A stretch of 64,000 bases of DNA, taken from DATGMP01 sp035293565 (GTDB lineage Bacteria > Pseudomonadota > Alphaproteobacteria > BOG-932 > Roseiterribacteraceae). The notes beneath the pieces were generated by a model, which searched no databases, was not told the DNA's origin, and saw nothing but the letters and a program-made list of their open reading frames with translations. A program made the translations under genes and the position numbers. The first letter of the stretch is position 1; each line of letters starts with the position of its first letter. Shown here in pieces: positions 1 through 7,685 of this stretch. The stretch is from NCBI GenBank assembly GCA_035293565.1, contig DATGMP010000060.1, positions 29,949 to 93,948 on the forward strand, read 5' to 3'.

Positions 1-36
1 GAGGTGATCGATTGGCTGAAGGGCTTTAAGGGATAG
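1..36 (+). CDS. C-terminal end of an upstream gene (partial)
   Basis: The first bases read in frame as EVIDWLKGFKG followed by TAG at 34-36. The stop lies 5 bp before the ATG of the next gene and the purine-rich AAGGGATAGGGG acts as that gene's ribosome site, so the two are probably one operon. The product cannot be identified from 11 residues. Confidence 0.45.
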   Translation, partial: EVIDWLKGFKG

Positions 37-41
37 GGGCG

Positions 42-986
42 ATGCAGCGCGACCCCAATCTCTACGATTATTGGCCCTATCGCGATCGACCGAAGATCGT
101 ATGGCCGGGCGGCAAGAAGCTCGCCTTCTGGGTGGCGCCAAATATCGAATTCTACGAATTCGACCCGCCGAAAAATCCGAGCCGCACGCCCTGGGCCCGT
201 CCCAATCCCGACATTGTGCCCTATTCGCTTCGCGACTACGGCAATCGTGTCGGCCATTGGCGATTGATGGAGGTGATGGACGAATGCGGCGTGCGGGGTA
301 GCGTCTCGCTGTCTGTGGCGATGCTGGACCACCACCCCGAAATCATCGCCGCCTGTGTCGAACGCAACTGGGAGCTCTTCTCCCACGGAATCTATAATAC
401 GCGCTATTCCTACGGCATGTCGGAGGAGCAGGAGCGCGCGGTGATCGAAGATTCGATCCGCTCGATCGAGCAAGCCACCGGGCAGCGGATCCGCGGGTAC
501 CTGGCGCCGGCCCTGACGCACACCGAGAAGACAATGGATCTGCTGGCGGAATACGGCTTCTGGTACACCTGTGACCTGTTCCAGGACGACCAGCCGCAGC
601 CGATCAAGGTCAAATCTGGTCGCCTCATCTCCATGCCCTACAGCCTGGAGGTCAACGACACGATCACATACGGCACCTATATGCAGTCGCCGCGCGCCTA
701 CGCGGACGTGCTGAAACGGCATTTTGACCAGCTGCTGGCCGAAGGTGCCGAAAGCGGCACCGTCATGTGCATTCCTCTGCACGCCTATCAGGTGGGGCAG
801 CCGCACCGCATCGGGCCCTTCCGCGACGCGCTCCGCTACATCACCGGCCATCGAGACGAGATCTGGATCACGACCGCGCGGGAGATCGCGGAATTCCATC
901 TCGCCAATTACTATGATCAGACGCTGGCGGACATTGCCCGGCGCGGCCTCGCTCGCCCCGGAACAGGATTCGCGCCCGCCGCCTGA
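42..986 (+). CDS. NodB-fold polysaccharide deacetylase / PuuE-like hydrolase (copy 1)
   Basis: A 314-residue protein of the polysaccharide deacetylase (NodB/CE4) fold, closest in style to the PuuE/allantoinase branch, which acts on cyclic amides rather than sugars. The segments SLRDYGNRVG (about 62-71), ELFSHG (111-116) and the late CIPLHAYQVGQPHR block are typical. The classic second metal-binding motif H-x3-H is incomplete: after SHG at 114-116 the next positions are IYNTR with no second histidine. The neighbour downstream is a diverged copy, 17 bp away. In a catabolic cluster, hydrolysis of an amide or lactam ring bond is more likely than sugar deacetylation; this is inference. The ATG follows a GGATAGGGG ribosome site. 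Confidence 0.8.
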   Translation: MQRDPNLYDYWPYRDRPKIVWPGGKKLAFWVAPNIEFYEFDPPKNPSRTPWARPNPDIVPYSLRDYGNRVGHWRLMEVMDECGVRGSVSLSVAMLDHHPEIIAACVERNWELFSHGIYNTRYSYGMSEEQERAVIEDSIRSIEQATGQRIRGYLAPALTHTEKTMDLLAEYGFWYTCDLFQDDQPQPIKVKSGRLISMPYSLEVNDTITYGTYMQSPRAYADVLKRHFDQLLAEGAESGTVMCIPLHAYQVGQPHRIGPFRDALRYITGHRDEIWITTAREIAEFHLANYYDQTLADIARRGLARPGTGFAPAA

Positions 987-1003
987 CGAACGGAAAACGC
1001 CCC

Positions 1004-1918
1004 ATGCCCCTGCCCGACGACTATCTAGCTTATCCCTATCGGCGGCGCGGCCCGGACCATGATCGCTACGACGCCTCGCCTTACCGTGACCGCGCGGCTC
1101 TGGCGCTTCCCGACGGCATAAAGCTCGGCCTGTGGGTCACGGTGCTCATCGAGTTCTTTCCCCTCAACCCTTCGGGCAAGCCCTTCAAGGCACCCGGCGC
1201 GATGCAGACCCCCTACCCCGACCTGCGCCACTTCACGACGCGCGATTACGGCAACCGCGTCGGCGTGTACCGGATCTTGAAGGTGCTGAGCGCGCTTGGG
1301 ATCGGAGCGACCTTTGCGGTCCAGGGCGCCGTCGCCGAGCGCTATCCGACGCTCATCAGGGACATCCAGAGCGACGGACACGAGATCTGCGCGCATGGTC
1401 GCGATACAGACTCATTGCATTATTCGGGCCTCGATCCCGAAGTTGAACGGCGCTATATCGCCGATACGCTCGCCGCCATCGAGACGGTGACCGGAGTCAG
1501 GCCGGCCGGCTGGATCAGTCCCGCGCGCGCAGAGGGCTTCGACACGCCCGACCGTTTGGCTGAAGCCGGCATTCGCTGGGTCGGCGACTGGGCCCATGAT
1601 GCGCTGCCGACCGCATTCCGCACGAAAGCCGGGCCGATGACGACGCTGCCGCTGTCCAACGAGCTGGACGATTGGCAGATCCTGATCGACTACAAGCGGC
1701 CGGAAACGGAATGGGAGCTGCAGGTCGGCGATGCCGCCGCGCTGCTCCGCGCCGAAGCCGACCGATTTGGTCCGCAAGTCCTTTCGCTCGTGGTTCGGCC
1801 CTATGTGATGGGCCAGCCCTATCGGATCGGAAATTTCCGCAAGAGCCTGGAAATCGCGCTCGCTCAGCCTGACTGCCGACCAGTAAGCGCGGCCGCGCTC
1901 GCGGCGGCTCGGCCATAG
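1004..1918 (+). CDS. NodB-fold polysaccharide deacetylase / PuuE-like hydrolase (copy 2)
   Basis: A 304-residue paralogue of the preceding gene, sharing DYGNRVG (about 81-87), a CAHG motif (129-132) in place of SHG, and the terminal GQPYRIGNFR block. As in copy 1, the H-x3-H metal motif is broken (HGRDT after the first histidine). It differs enough from copy 1 to suggest a separate substrate or a subunit role. The last 55 bp overlap the 3' end of the convergent aconitase-type small-subunit gene. The function (amide or cyclic imide hydrolysis) is inferred from the PuuE resemblance and the cluster. Confidence 0.75.
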   Translation: MPLPDDYLAYPYRRRGPDHDRYDASPYRDRAALALPDGIKLGLWVTVLIEFFPLNPSGKPFKAPGAMQTPYPDLRHFTTRDYGNRVGVYRILKVLSALGIGATFAVQGAVAERYPTLIRDIQSDGHEICAHGRDTDSLHYSGLDPEVERRYIADTLAAIETVTGVRPAGWISPARAEGFDTPDRLAEAGIRWVGDWAHDALPTAFRTKAGPMTTLPLSNELDDWQILIDYKRPETEWELQVGDAAALLRAEADRFGPQVLSLVVRPYVMGQPYRIGNFRKSLEIALAQPDCRPVSAAALAAARP

Positions 1919-2406
1919 CGGCTTTTCAGATAGGGCATGAGGCCGCCAACCTCGACGATCCGGAGCAGATGCGGCGGCAGCGGGGGGATTTGCCAGCTCT
2001 CGCCGGTCGTCCGGTTGTCCACGCGGCCGGCGGCGACATCGACCGTGACCTGGTCGCCTTCCGCGATCCGCGTCGCGTCGGGAATGACCAACGCCGGCAG
2101 ACCGAGATTGAGGGCGTTGCGCCAGAAGATCCGGGCATAGGACAAGGCCAGCACCGCACCCACGCCGAGCAGCTTGAGCGAGACCGCCGCCTGCTCGCGG
2201 CTCGAGCCGATGCCGAAGCTTCGGCCGGCCACCACGACGTCACCCGGCCGGACCGCGCGCGAGAATTCGGGCCGGATCGCCTCCAGGCAATGGGTCGCGA
2301 GTTCCTCGGCGGGCAGCTTCATCAGATGTCCGGGCGCCAGCACGTCCGTATCGACCGCGTCGCCGAAGACCCAGGCGCGGCCCGCCGCCGAAGTCAATTC
2401 GCTCAT
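1864..2406 (-). CDS. Aconitase-type hydratase small subunit (LeuD/DmdB-like)
   Basis: A 180-residue swivel-domain subunit of the isopropylmalate isomerase/aconitase superfamily. The motif GRSFGIGSSREQAA corresponds to the substrate-binding GxNFGxGSSREHA loop, with the Ser-Ser-Arg kept and His changed to Gln. The start ATG overlaps the stop of the large subunit by 4 bp (ATGA at 2403-2406), so both are co-translated. It should complete a [4Fe-4S] hydro-lyase that moves or adds water on a dicarboxylic or tricarboxylic acid. Because the context is catabolic, a dimethylmaleate-hydratase-type role is more likely than leucine synthesis. The 3' end overlaps the convergent deacetylase gene by 55 bp. 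Confidence 0.85.
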   Translation of the reverse strand: MSELTSAAGRAWVFGDAVDTDVLAPGHLMKLPAEELATHCLEAIRPEFSRAVRPGDVVVAGRSFGIGSSREQAAVSLKLLGVGAVLALSYARIFWRNALNLGLPALVIPDATRIAEGDQVTVDVAAGRVDNRTTGESWQIPPLPPHLLRIVEVGGLMPYLKSRYGRAAASAAALTGRQSG

Positions 2407-3716
2407 GCCCGGCCAGCCCTTTCCGCCAGCATCTCGCGGGGATCGACGATGTGGCCCGCGACCGCGGCGGCGGCGACCGAATAGGGGCTGGCGAGATAGA
2501 CGGATGCGCCCGGATTGCCCATGCGTCCCTTGAAATTCCGGTTGGTCGTGGAGATGCAGACATCGCCGTCGGCCAGCAGGCCTGCCCCCATGCCGGCGCA
2601 GGCGCCGCAGCCCGACGGCAGCAAGACCGCACCGGCTTCCAACAGCGCACCCAGCACGCCGGTCTCGCTTGCGGCCCGAGTCACCATCGTCGATGCCGGC
2701 GCCACCAGCAGCCGGACACCAGGGGCGATCTTGCGACCGCGCAAGATCTCCGCGGCCATCGTGAGATCGTCGAGCTTGGCCCCGACGCAAGCGCCGATAT
2801 AAGCCTGGTCGATCCTGATTCCCGCATGATCGACCGCCGGCGCGCTGTTGGCCGGCGAGTGCGGCGCCGCGACCTGCGGGGCAAGGGCCGCGGCGTCAAA
2901 GGCATGGCGGCCGAGATAGCGCGCATCCTCGTCCGACCGCCAGTCGAGCGCGTCGTCCTCGACCTCGCCGCCATGGGCGCGGATATGCGCGAGCGTCTTC
3001 GCGTCGGGCGCGATGATGCCGGTATCGGCGCCCAGCTCGGCCGCCATGTTGCAGAGGACCATCCGCTGTTCCATCTCCATCGCTTCGATGGTCGAGCCGC
3101 CATACTCGATCACGCGCGACGCGTTATCCATGCCGAGCGCGCGGCAGAGAAACAGCATGATGTCCTTGGCGGTGACACCCGACGTAAAGGCGCCATTCCA
3201 GTCGACACGGATCGTGTGCGGCACATCCATCCAGGTCTCGCCTGTCACGACGATACCCAGCATGTCGGTCGCGCCGAATCCCGCCATGTAGCAGCCGAAC
3301 GCGCCGCCGGTCGGTGAATGGCTGTCGCCGCCCGCCACCAGCATGCCCGGCTTCAGATGCCCGTGCTCCGGCAGGATCACGTGGCAGATTCCCTGCATGT
3401 CGTAGAAATGCCGGACGCCGTAATCGGCAACGAACTTGCGGACCCCCTGGAGGATCTCTGCCGAGGCGAGATCGACCGCGGGGACATAATGGTCCGACAC
3501 GATAACGACTCGCTCCGGGTCCCAAAGGCCCGCACCCAGCTCTTCCAGGCGCGGCCGCCAGCGCCGCGGACCTGACGAATCGTGCGCCATCGCAAGATCG
3601 ACGCGCACTGTAACCAGGTCGCCCGGAGCGACGGAAACGGTGCCGGCCGCACGCGCAATGATCTTTTCCGCCAGTGTCAATCCCACCGCGTACCCTCGAT
3701 CGCCATGGAAAATCAT
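2403..3716 (-). CDS. Aconitase-type hydratase large subunit (LeuC/DmdA-like)
   Basis: A protein of up to 437 residues carrying the three cysteine ligands of a [4Fe-4S] cluster: C310 in GACVGAKL, then C370 and C373 in GCGACAG. The AGGDSHSPT motif (128-136) is also present. The usual GSCTNxR block around the first ligand reads GACVGAK, so the Arg that normally faces the substrate is a Lys; this points to an unusual substrate. A GTG at 3686 preceded by GAGGG at a good distance is a plausible alternative start and would remove ten residues. It is transcribed away from the gcdH-like gene across an AT-rich shared promoter. Dimethylmaleate or homoaconitate-like substrates are the best guesses. Confidence 0.85.
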   Translation of the reverse strand: MIFHGDRGYAVGLTLAEKIIARAAGTVSVAPGDLVTVRVDLAMAHDSSGPRRWRPRLEELGAGLWDPERVVIVSDHYVPAVDLASAEILQGVRKFVADYGVRHFYDMQGICHVILPEHGHLKPGMLVAGGDSHSPTGGAFGCYMAGFGATDMLGIVVTGETWMDVPHTIRVDWNGAFTSGVTAKDIMLFLCRALGMDNASRVIEYGGSTIEAMEMEQRMVLCNMAAELGADTGIIAPDAKTLAHIRAHGGEVEDDALDWRSDEDARYLGRHAFDAAALAPQVAAPHSPANSAPAVDHAGIRIDQAYIGACVGAKLDDLTMAAEILRGRKIAPGVRLLVAPASTMVTRAASETGVLGALLEAGAVLLPSGCGACAGMGAGLLADGDVCISTTNRNFKGRMGNPGASVYLASPYSVAAAAVAGHIVDPREMLAERAGRA

Positions 3717-3800
3717 CGACCGATATTATAAAGGTATAGCATTATATCATTTGAAAGGGGTGCCGCGGCAAGCCGGTGCCTGATCTGGACGGACGGTTGC
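3717..3800. promoter_or_regulatory. Divergent promoter with AT-rich palindrome
   Basis: The 84-bp gap between the hydratase and the acyl-CoA dehydrogenase is far more AT-rich than its surroundings. An imperfect 27-bp palindrome at 3722-3748 has arms GATATTATA and CATTATATC (7 of 9 paired). It overlaps -10-like boxes for both directions (TATAAT on the minus strand, TATATC/TATCAT on the plus strand). It is a natural operator candidate for the GntR-type regulator encoded at 4991. No copy of the GTNCGGACAAATG element is present here. Confidence 0.55.
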
Positions 3801-4994
3801 ATGGACGCGAATGAGGGATCTTCGTCTCGGCCCTATTGCTGGGAAGACCCGCTCGATCTGGAGAGCCGGCTGGACGAAGCCGAGCGACTCGTCAGGGATA
3901 GCGCCCGGGCCTACGCGCGCGGAGAGCTGCTGCCGCGGGCTGTCAGCGCTTTTGCCGCGGAGCGGTTCGACCGCGAGATCATGACCGAGATGGGCGCACT
4001 CGGGCTGCTCGGACCGACGATTCCAGCCGAATATGGCGGCGCCGGCGTCTCGCACGTCGCCTACGGCCTGATCGCGCGCGAGATCGAGGCGATCGATTCG
4101 GGTTATCGCTCTGCGATGAGCGTGCAGTCGTCGCTGGTCATCTATCCGATCTACGCGTTCGGTACTGAGGAACAGAAGCGCACCTTCCTGCCGCCGCTGA
4201 TCCGGGGCGAGCAGATTGGCTGCTTCGGCCTCACGGAGCCCGACGGCGGCTCCGACCCGGGCGCGATGCGGACCACCGCGCGGCAAGTGCCCGGTGGCTA
4301 TGTGCTGAACGGCGCCAAGATGTGGATCACCAACAGCCCCATCGCCGGTCTTGCCGTGGTCTGGGCCAAGCTCGACGGCGCGATCCGCGGCTTCATCGTA
4401 ATCCGTGGCGATAAGGGCTTCTCTACCCCGAGGATCGAAGGAAAGCTCAGCCTCCGGACCTCGGTGACGGGGGAGATCGCGCTGGAGGAATGCTTCGTGC
4501 CGGAGGACCGGCTGCTGCCCGGCGTTTCCGGCCTGCGCGGCCCCTTCTCCTGTCTCAACAAAGCGCGCTACGGAATCGCCTGGGGCGCCCTGGGTGCGGC
4601 GGAATTCTGCTTCCATGCGGCTCGCAATTATGCGCTCGAACGAATGGTCTTCGGCAAGCCGATCGCCGCTACGCAGATCGTCCAGAAAAAGCTCGCCGAC
4701 ATGCAAACCGAGATCGCGCTCGGCCTCGAGGGCGCGCTGGCGCTCGGCCGCAGGCTCGATCGCGGCGATTCCTGCACGGACGCGATCTCGATGATGAAGC
4801 GCAACAATTGCGGCAAGGCGCTCGACATCGCGCGCGCAGCCCGCGACATCCATGGCGGAAATGGGATTGCCGGCGAGTATCACGTGATGCGGCACATGAT
4901 CAATCTCGAGACCGTCAACACCTATGAAGGGACGCACGACATCCACGCCCTGATCCTGGGCCGCGCAATCACCGGACTGCAGGCCTTCCAATGA
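3801..4994 (+). CDS. gcdH: Acyl-CoA dehydrogenase, glutaryl-CoA dehydrogenase type
   Basis: A 397-residue FAD acyl-CoA dehydrogenase. It has the hallmarks of glutaryl-CoA dehydrogenase: R103 in SGYRSAMSVQSS, which in the family binds the substrate carboxylate, E376 in NTYEGTHDIHALILGRA as catalytic base, and CFGLTEPDGGSDP in the middle domain. The known reaction is glutaryl-CoA to crotonyl-CoA plus CO2. In this cluster it may act on glutaryl-CoA or a substituted dicarboxylyl-CoA. It is co-translated with the GntR regulator behind it (4-bp ATGA overlap) and diverges from the aconitase-type hydratase. No CoA ligase or transferase lies next to it; the nearest acyl-CoA ligase is near 29 kb. Confidence 0.85.
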   Translation: MDANEGSSSRPYCWEDPLDLESRLDEAERLVRDSARAYARGELLPRAVSAFAAERFDREIMTEMGALGLLGPTIPAEYGGAGVSHVAYGLIAREIEAIDSGYRSAMSVQSSLVIYPIYAFGTEEQKRTFLPPLIRGEQIGCFGLTEPDGGSDPGAMRTTARQVPGGYVLNGAKMWITNSPIAGLAVVWAKLDGAIRGFIVIRGDKGFSTPRIEGKLSLRTSVTGEIALEECFVPEDRLLPGVSGLRGPFSCLNKARYGIAWGALGAAEFCFHAARNYALERMVFGKPIAATQIVQKKLADMQTEIALGLEGALALGRRLDRGDSCTDAISMMKRNNCGKALDIARAARDIHGGNGIAGEYHVMRHMINLETVNTYEGTHDIHALILGRAITGLQAFQ

Positions 4995-5794
4995 ATGATC
5001 TGATGCGCGACCCGGCGGCGCTCGCCGCGGCGCCGCTGGACCCGAACCAACCCACGCCTCTCTACCACCAGCTTTACCTGATCCTGCGCGATCGAATCCG
5101 CACTGGCGAGCTGGCTCGCAACACGCTCCTTCCCGGCGAGCAGGAGCTGACGCGACTCTTCAACGTGTCGCGTATTACCGTGAAACGAGCGCTCAACGAG
5201 CTGGCCGCCGATGGACTGATCTCCCGCCATCGCGGACGCGGATCGATCGTCAGCGCGGCGCCGATCATGCCGGTGGTGCGAGGCAGCTTCTTCAGCCTGA
5301 TCGAGAGCCTGAAGCAGATGGGGCTCCAGACCGAGGTCAAGCTGATCGAGGCCGGCTATGTGGAAGCAGGCCCGGCGATCGCGCGATTGCTCGAGCTCTC
5401 TCCCGAAGACAAGGTGCAGAGAGCGGTCCGCCTGCGGAGCCTGAATGGCGAGCCCTTCTCGTATCTTCTCACCTTTATCCCGAAGCCGATCGCGAGCCGT
5501 TACACCGCGCGCGAGCTGGCTAAAGTGCCGCTGCTGACGCTGCTCGAGCGGGTCGGGGCGGAAGTGTCGGAAGCCGAGCAGTGGATCAGCGCGGTCGCCG
5601 CCGAACCGGCGATCGCTACGGCGTTGGACGTACCGACATCGTTTCCGCTGCTCAAGATCGAGCGGGTGATGCGGGATCGGCAGGGCACGCCAGTGCAGCT
5701 CGTCTACGCCCACTACCGCTCCGATCGCTTCCAATATCATGTCAAGACAACGCGCCGCAGGGGCGGGAATGCGGCCTGGAGGGCTCACGCGTGA
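4991..5794 (+). CDS. GntR-family regulator with UTRA effector domain (1)
   Basis: A 267-residue HutC/UTRA-type repressor. Residues about 15-85 form the winged helix (LYHQLYLILRDRI, then LLPGEQELTRLFNVSRITVK), and the rest is the UTRA ligand-binding fold with the typical LTFIPKPIASRY segment. The start overlaps the stop of the dehydrogenase by 4 bp, so regulator and enzyme are expressed together, which fits feedback control of the divergent 3717-3800 promoter. The effector is probably a pathway intermediate. The last residues (TTRRRGGNAAWRAHA) are poorly conserved in appearance. Confidence 0.85.
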   Translation: MNDLMRDPAALAAAPLDPNQPTPLYHQLYLILRDRIRTGELARNTLLPGEQELTRLFNVSRITVKRALNELAADGLISRHRGRGSIVSAAPIMPVVRGSFFSLIESLKQMGLQTEVKLIEAGYVEAGPAIARLLELSPEDKVQRAVRLRSLNGEPFSYLLTFIPKPIASRYTARELAKVPLLTLLERVGAEVSEAEQWISAVAAEPAIATALDVPTSFPLLKIERVMRDRQGTPVQLVYAHYRSDRFQYHVKTTRRRGGNAAWRAHA

Positions 5795-5839
5795 TCAGCC
5801 GATCAAAGCCGTGCCGTCCTAAACGCATGGTTTCTCACC

Positions 5840-5906
5840 TTGCGTCTGCGCCCGCTCCGCGTGCTATGTCTCCCAGCCACACATTGGTGGCTTTGGGAGT
5901 GAGGGA
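5840..5906 (+). promoter_or_regulatory. Promoter and hairpin/operator before second GntR gene
   Basis: A -35 TTGCGT (5840-5845) and a -10 GCTATG (5863-5868) are separated by 17 bp. Directly behind lies an inverted repeat, AGCCAC (5875-5880) and GTGGCT (5887-5892) with a 6-nt loop, extended by CTCCC (5870-5874) and GGGAG (5895-5899) around a 2-nt bulge. The ribosome site GAGGGA abuts the ATG at 5907. The repeat could be an autoregulatory operator or a leader hairpin controlling translation. Confidence 0.5.
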
Positions 5907-6650
5907 ATGGCAAGGGCCGAGGCGGCGGATTCGAATGTTCCCCGTTATCGACAGTTAACAGCAAGGCTAAGGGCCGCCATCGCCTCGGGTGAATATCCGG
6001 TGGGGAGTCTTCTCCCCACGGAAATGGAGATCTCCCGGCACTTCGGCGTCTCGCGGCACACGGTGCGCGACGCGCTCCGCATCCTCAATAGCGCCGGGCT
6101 GATCCAGCGGCGGCGACGGGTCGGCACGATCGTCACCGCACGAACGACGCCCAAGCAGTTCGTGCAGCCGCTGCCGGGGTTCGACGAGGTGCTGCAATAT
6201 GGCCGCGACGTTCGGCTGGTCATCGCCTCCTACGACACGCGTTTCGCCTGCCCCCTCGCCCGCAAGCTGGGGCTCAAGGCCAAGGACTGGATGCGGATCG
6301 AGGGGCGGCGCGGTCCCGAGGGGCGCCTGATTGGGCTCACCACGGTGCTTATCCGCCGCGACTGCGTTCCGCCCCGCTCGAAGCTCGAGAAGTTGGCGAC
6401 CTCTTTGGGAGAGCTCATCGAGAAAAGCGCCAATCTGGTCATCGCCCGAATCGACCAGGAGATCTCGGCGATGACGGTCGATAGCGACACCGCGCGCGCG
6501 CTCAAGATGAAGACCGGCGCACCGGCCCTCCGGGCCCGCCGCCTCTATTACGAGAATCGCGGCGACCTCTTGCTGGCCACGGAAAGCATCCATCCCGCCG
6601 ACCGCTTCAACTACAAGCTGACCTTCGCCCGTGGCTCCGACGATGGATAG
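5907..6650 (+). CDS. GntR-family regulator with UTRA effector domain (2)
   Basis: A 247-residue regulator of the same HutC/UTRA type as the 4991 gene but clearly diverged. The N-terminal winged helix contains YRQLTARLRAAIASGEYPVG and LPTEMEISRHFGVSRHTVR; the C-terminal half has a UTRA-like end (LLATESIHPADRFNYK). It has its own promoter and sits 81 bp before a lyase gene whose promoter holds a perfect ATGTCCGGACAT palindrome, making it the prime suspect for binding the element repeated across the cluster. That link is inference. Confidence 0.85.
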   Translation: MARAEAADSNVPRYRQLTARLRAAIASGEYPVGSLLPTEMEISRHFGVSRHTVRDALRILNSAGLIQRRRRVGTIVTARTTPKQFVQPLPGFDEVLQYGRDVRLVIASYDTRFACPLARKLGLKAKDWMRIEGRRGPEGRLIGLTTVLIRRDCVPPRSKLEKLATSLGELIEKSANLVIARIDQEISAMTVDSDTARALKMKTGAPALRARRLYYENRGDLLLATESIHPADRFNYKLTFARGSDDG

Positions 6651-6689
6651 CCGGCCTCGCGCCGGATTGCCCGGCCGCCGCTTTCCCTG

Positions 6690-6710
6690 GTAACATGTCC
6701 GGACATAATC
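6690..6710 (+). promoter_or_regulatory. Palindromic operator ATGTCCGGACAT before lyase gene
   Basis: A perfect 12-bp palindrome at 6695-6706, the most symmetric member of the cluster-wide GTNCGGACAAATG family. It lies 25 bp upstream of the TTG start of the lyase and just behind a -10-like GTAACAT. Confidence 0.55.
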
Positions 6711-6731
6711 CCCAGCAAGAGAGCACGGGGC

Positions 6732-7685
6732 TTGTCCAGCTTCGACGATACCACGCTCGGCCAACATGCCCGCGGACTGCGGTCGCTTCTAAAAGGTCCC
6801 GATCCGATCGTCGCGCCCGGCGTCTATGACGCCCTTTCCGGCGCGCTCGTCGCCGAGGCCGGCTTCTCCGCCGCTTACCTTTCGGGCGCATCGATCGCCT
6901 ACACGAAACTCGGGCGGCCCGATATCGGGCTGGTAAGCGCGGCCGAGGTCGCCGACACGATCGCCCATATCCGTGAGCGCATCGAAATTCCGCTGATCGT
7001 CGATTCCGATACGGGTTTCGGCAACGCGCTCAATGTGCAGCGTACCGTCCGGGTGTTCGAACGCGCCGGCGCGTCGGCGCTTCAGGTCGAGGATCAGGCC
7101 ATGCCGAAGCGCTGCGGCCATCTCACAGGCAAGAGCTTGGTCTCCAAAGACGAGATGGTCGGCAAGATCAAGGCGGCGGTCGATGCACGGCTGGACCCGA
7201 ACACCGTCGTCATCGCCCGCACTGACGCGATCGCGGTCGAAGGCTTCAATGCGGCGATGGAGCGCGCCGAGGCGTATGCCGAAGCCGGCGCCGATATGCT
7301 GTTCATCGAGGCGCCGACCTCGCAAGCGCAGATCCAACGCATCGTCCGATCCTTTGCAAAGCGCCTGCCCTTGCTGGCCAACATGGTCGAGGGTGGCGCG
7401 ACGCCGATCATGTCCGCCGACAAGTTGGCGGAGCTGGGCTTCCGGGTGATCATCTATCCGGGTGCGCTCGTCCGCGCGGTCGTCTGGACCGCGCAGCGCA
7501 TGCTGCAGTCGCTGCGCGAGCACGGCACGACGACTCATTATCGCGACCGGATGCTGGACATCGGCGGCTTGAATGAGGTGATCGGCACGCGCGCGCTGCT
7601 GGCGGCGGGAGAGCGTTACGATCCGACCATCGCACCGGCTTCCATCAATCGCGGCGAGCGGCCACGCGCCAAGGGAGCGAGGTGA
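6732..7685 (+). CDS. Isocitrate lyase/PEP mutase-family C-C lyase (1)
   Basis: A 317-residue TIM-barrel enzyme of the ICL/PEP mutase superfamily, of the size of methylisocitrate and 2,3-dimethylmalate lyases. The metal-binding DSDTGFGNALNVQRTV and LQVEDQ segments and the catalytic loop KRCGH are present, the loop cysteine arguing for C-C bond lyase activity rather than phosphonate chemistry. The likely reaction is retro-aldol cleavage of a 2-hydroxy dicarboxylate to an oxo acid (pyruvate or glyoxylate) and a short acid. The start is TTG. It is co-translated with a methyltransferase (GTGA overlap). A second lyase of the family lies at 25355. Confidence 0.85.
   Translation: MSSFDDTTLGQHARGLRSLLKGPDPIVAPGVYDALSGALVAEAGFSAAYLSGASIAYTKLGRPDIGLVSAAEVADTIAHIRERIEIPLIVDSDTGFGNALNVQRTVRVFERAGASALQVEDQAMPKRCGHLTGKSLVSKDEMVGKIKAAVDARLDPNTVVIARTDAIAVEGFNAAMERAEAYAEAGADMLFIEAPTSQAQIQRIVRSFAKRLPLLANMVEGGATPIMSADKLAELGFRVIIYPGALVRAVVWTAQRMLQSLREHGTTTHYRDRMLDIGGLNEVIGTRALLAAGERYDPTIAPASINRGERPRAKGAR

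Noticed and set aside
1864..3716. leuCD of leucine biosynthesis
   Set aside because: Active-site loop substitutions and the catabolic neighbours argue against it; the leucine pathway genes leuA and leuB are not nearby.
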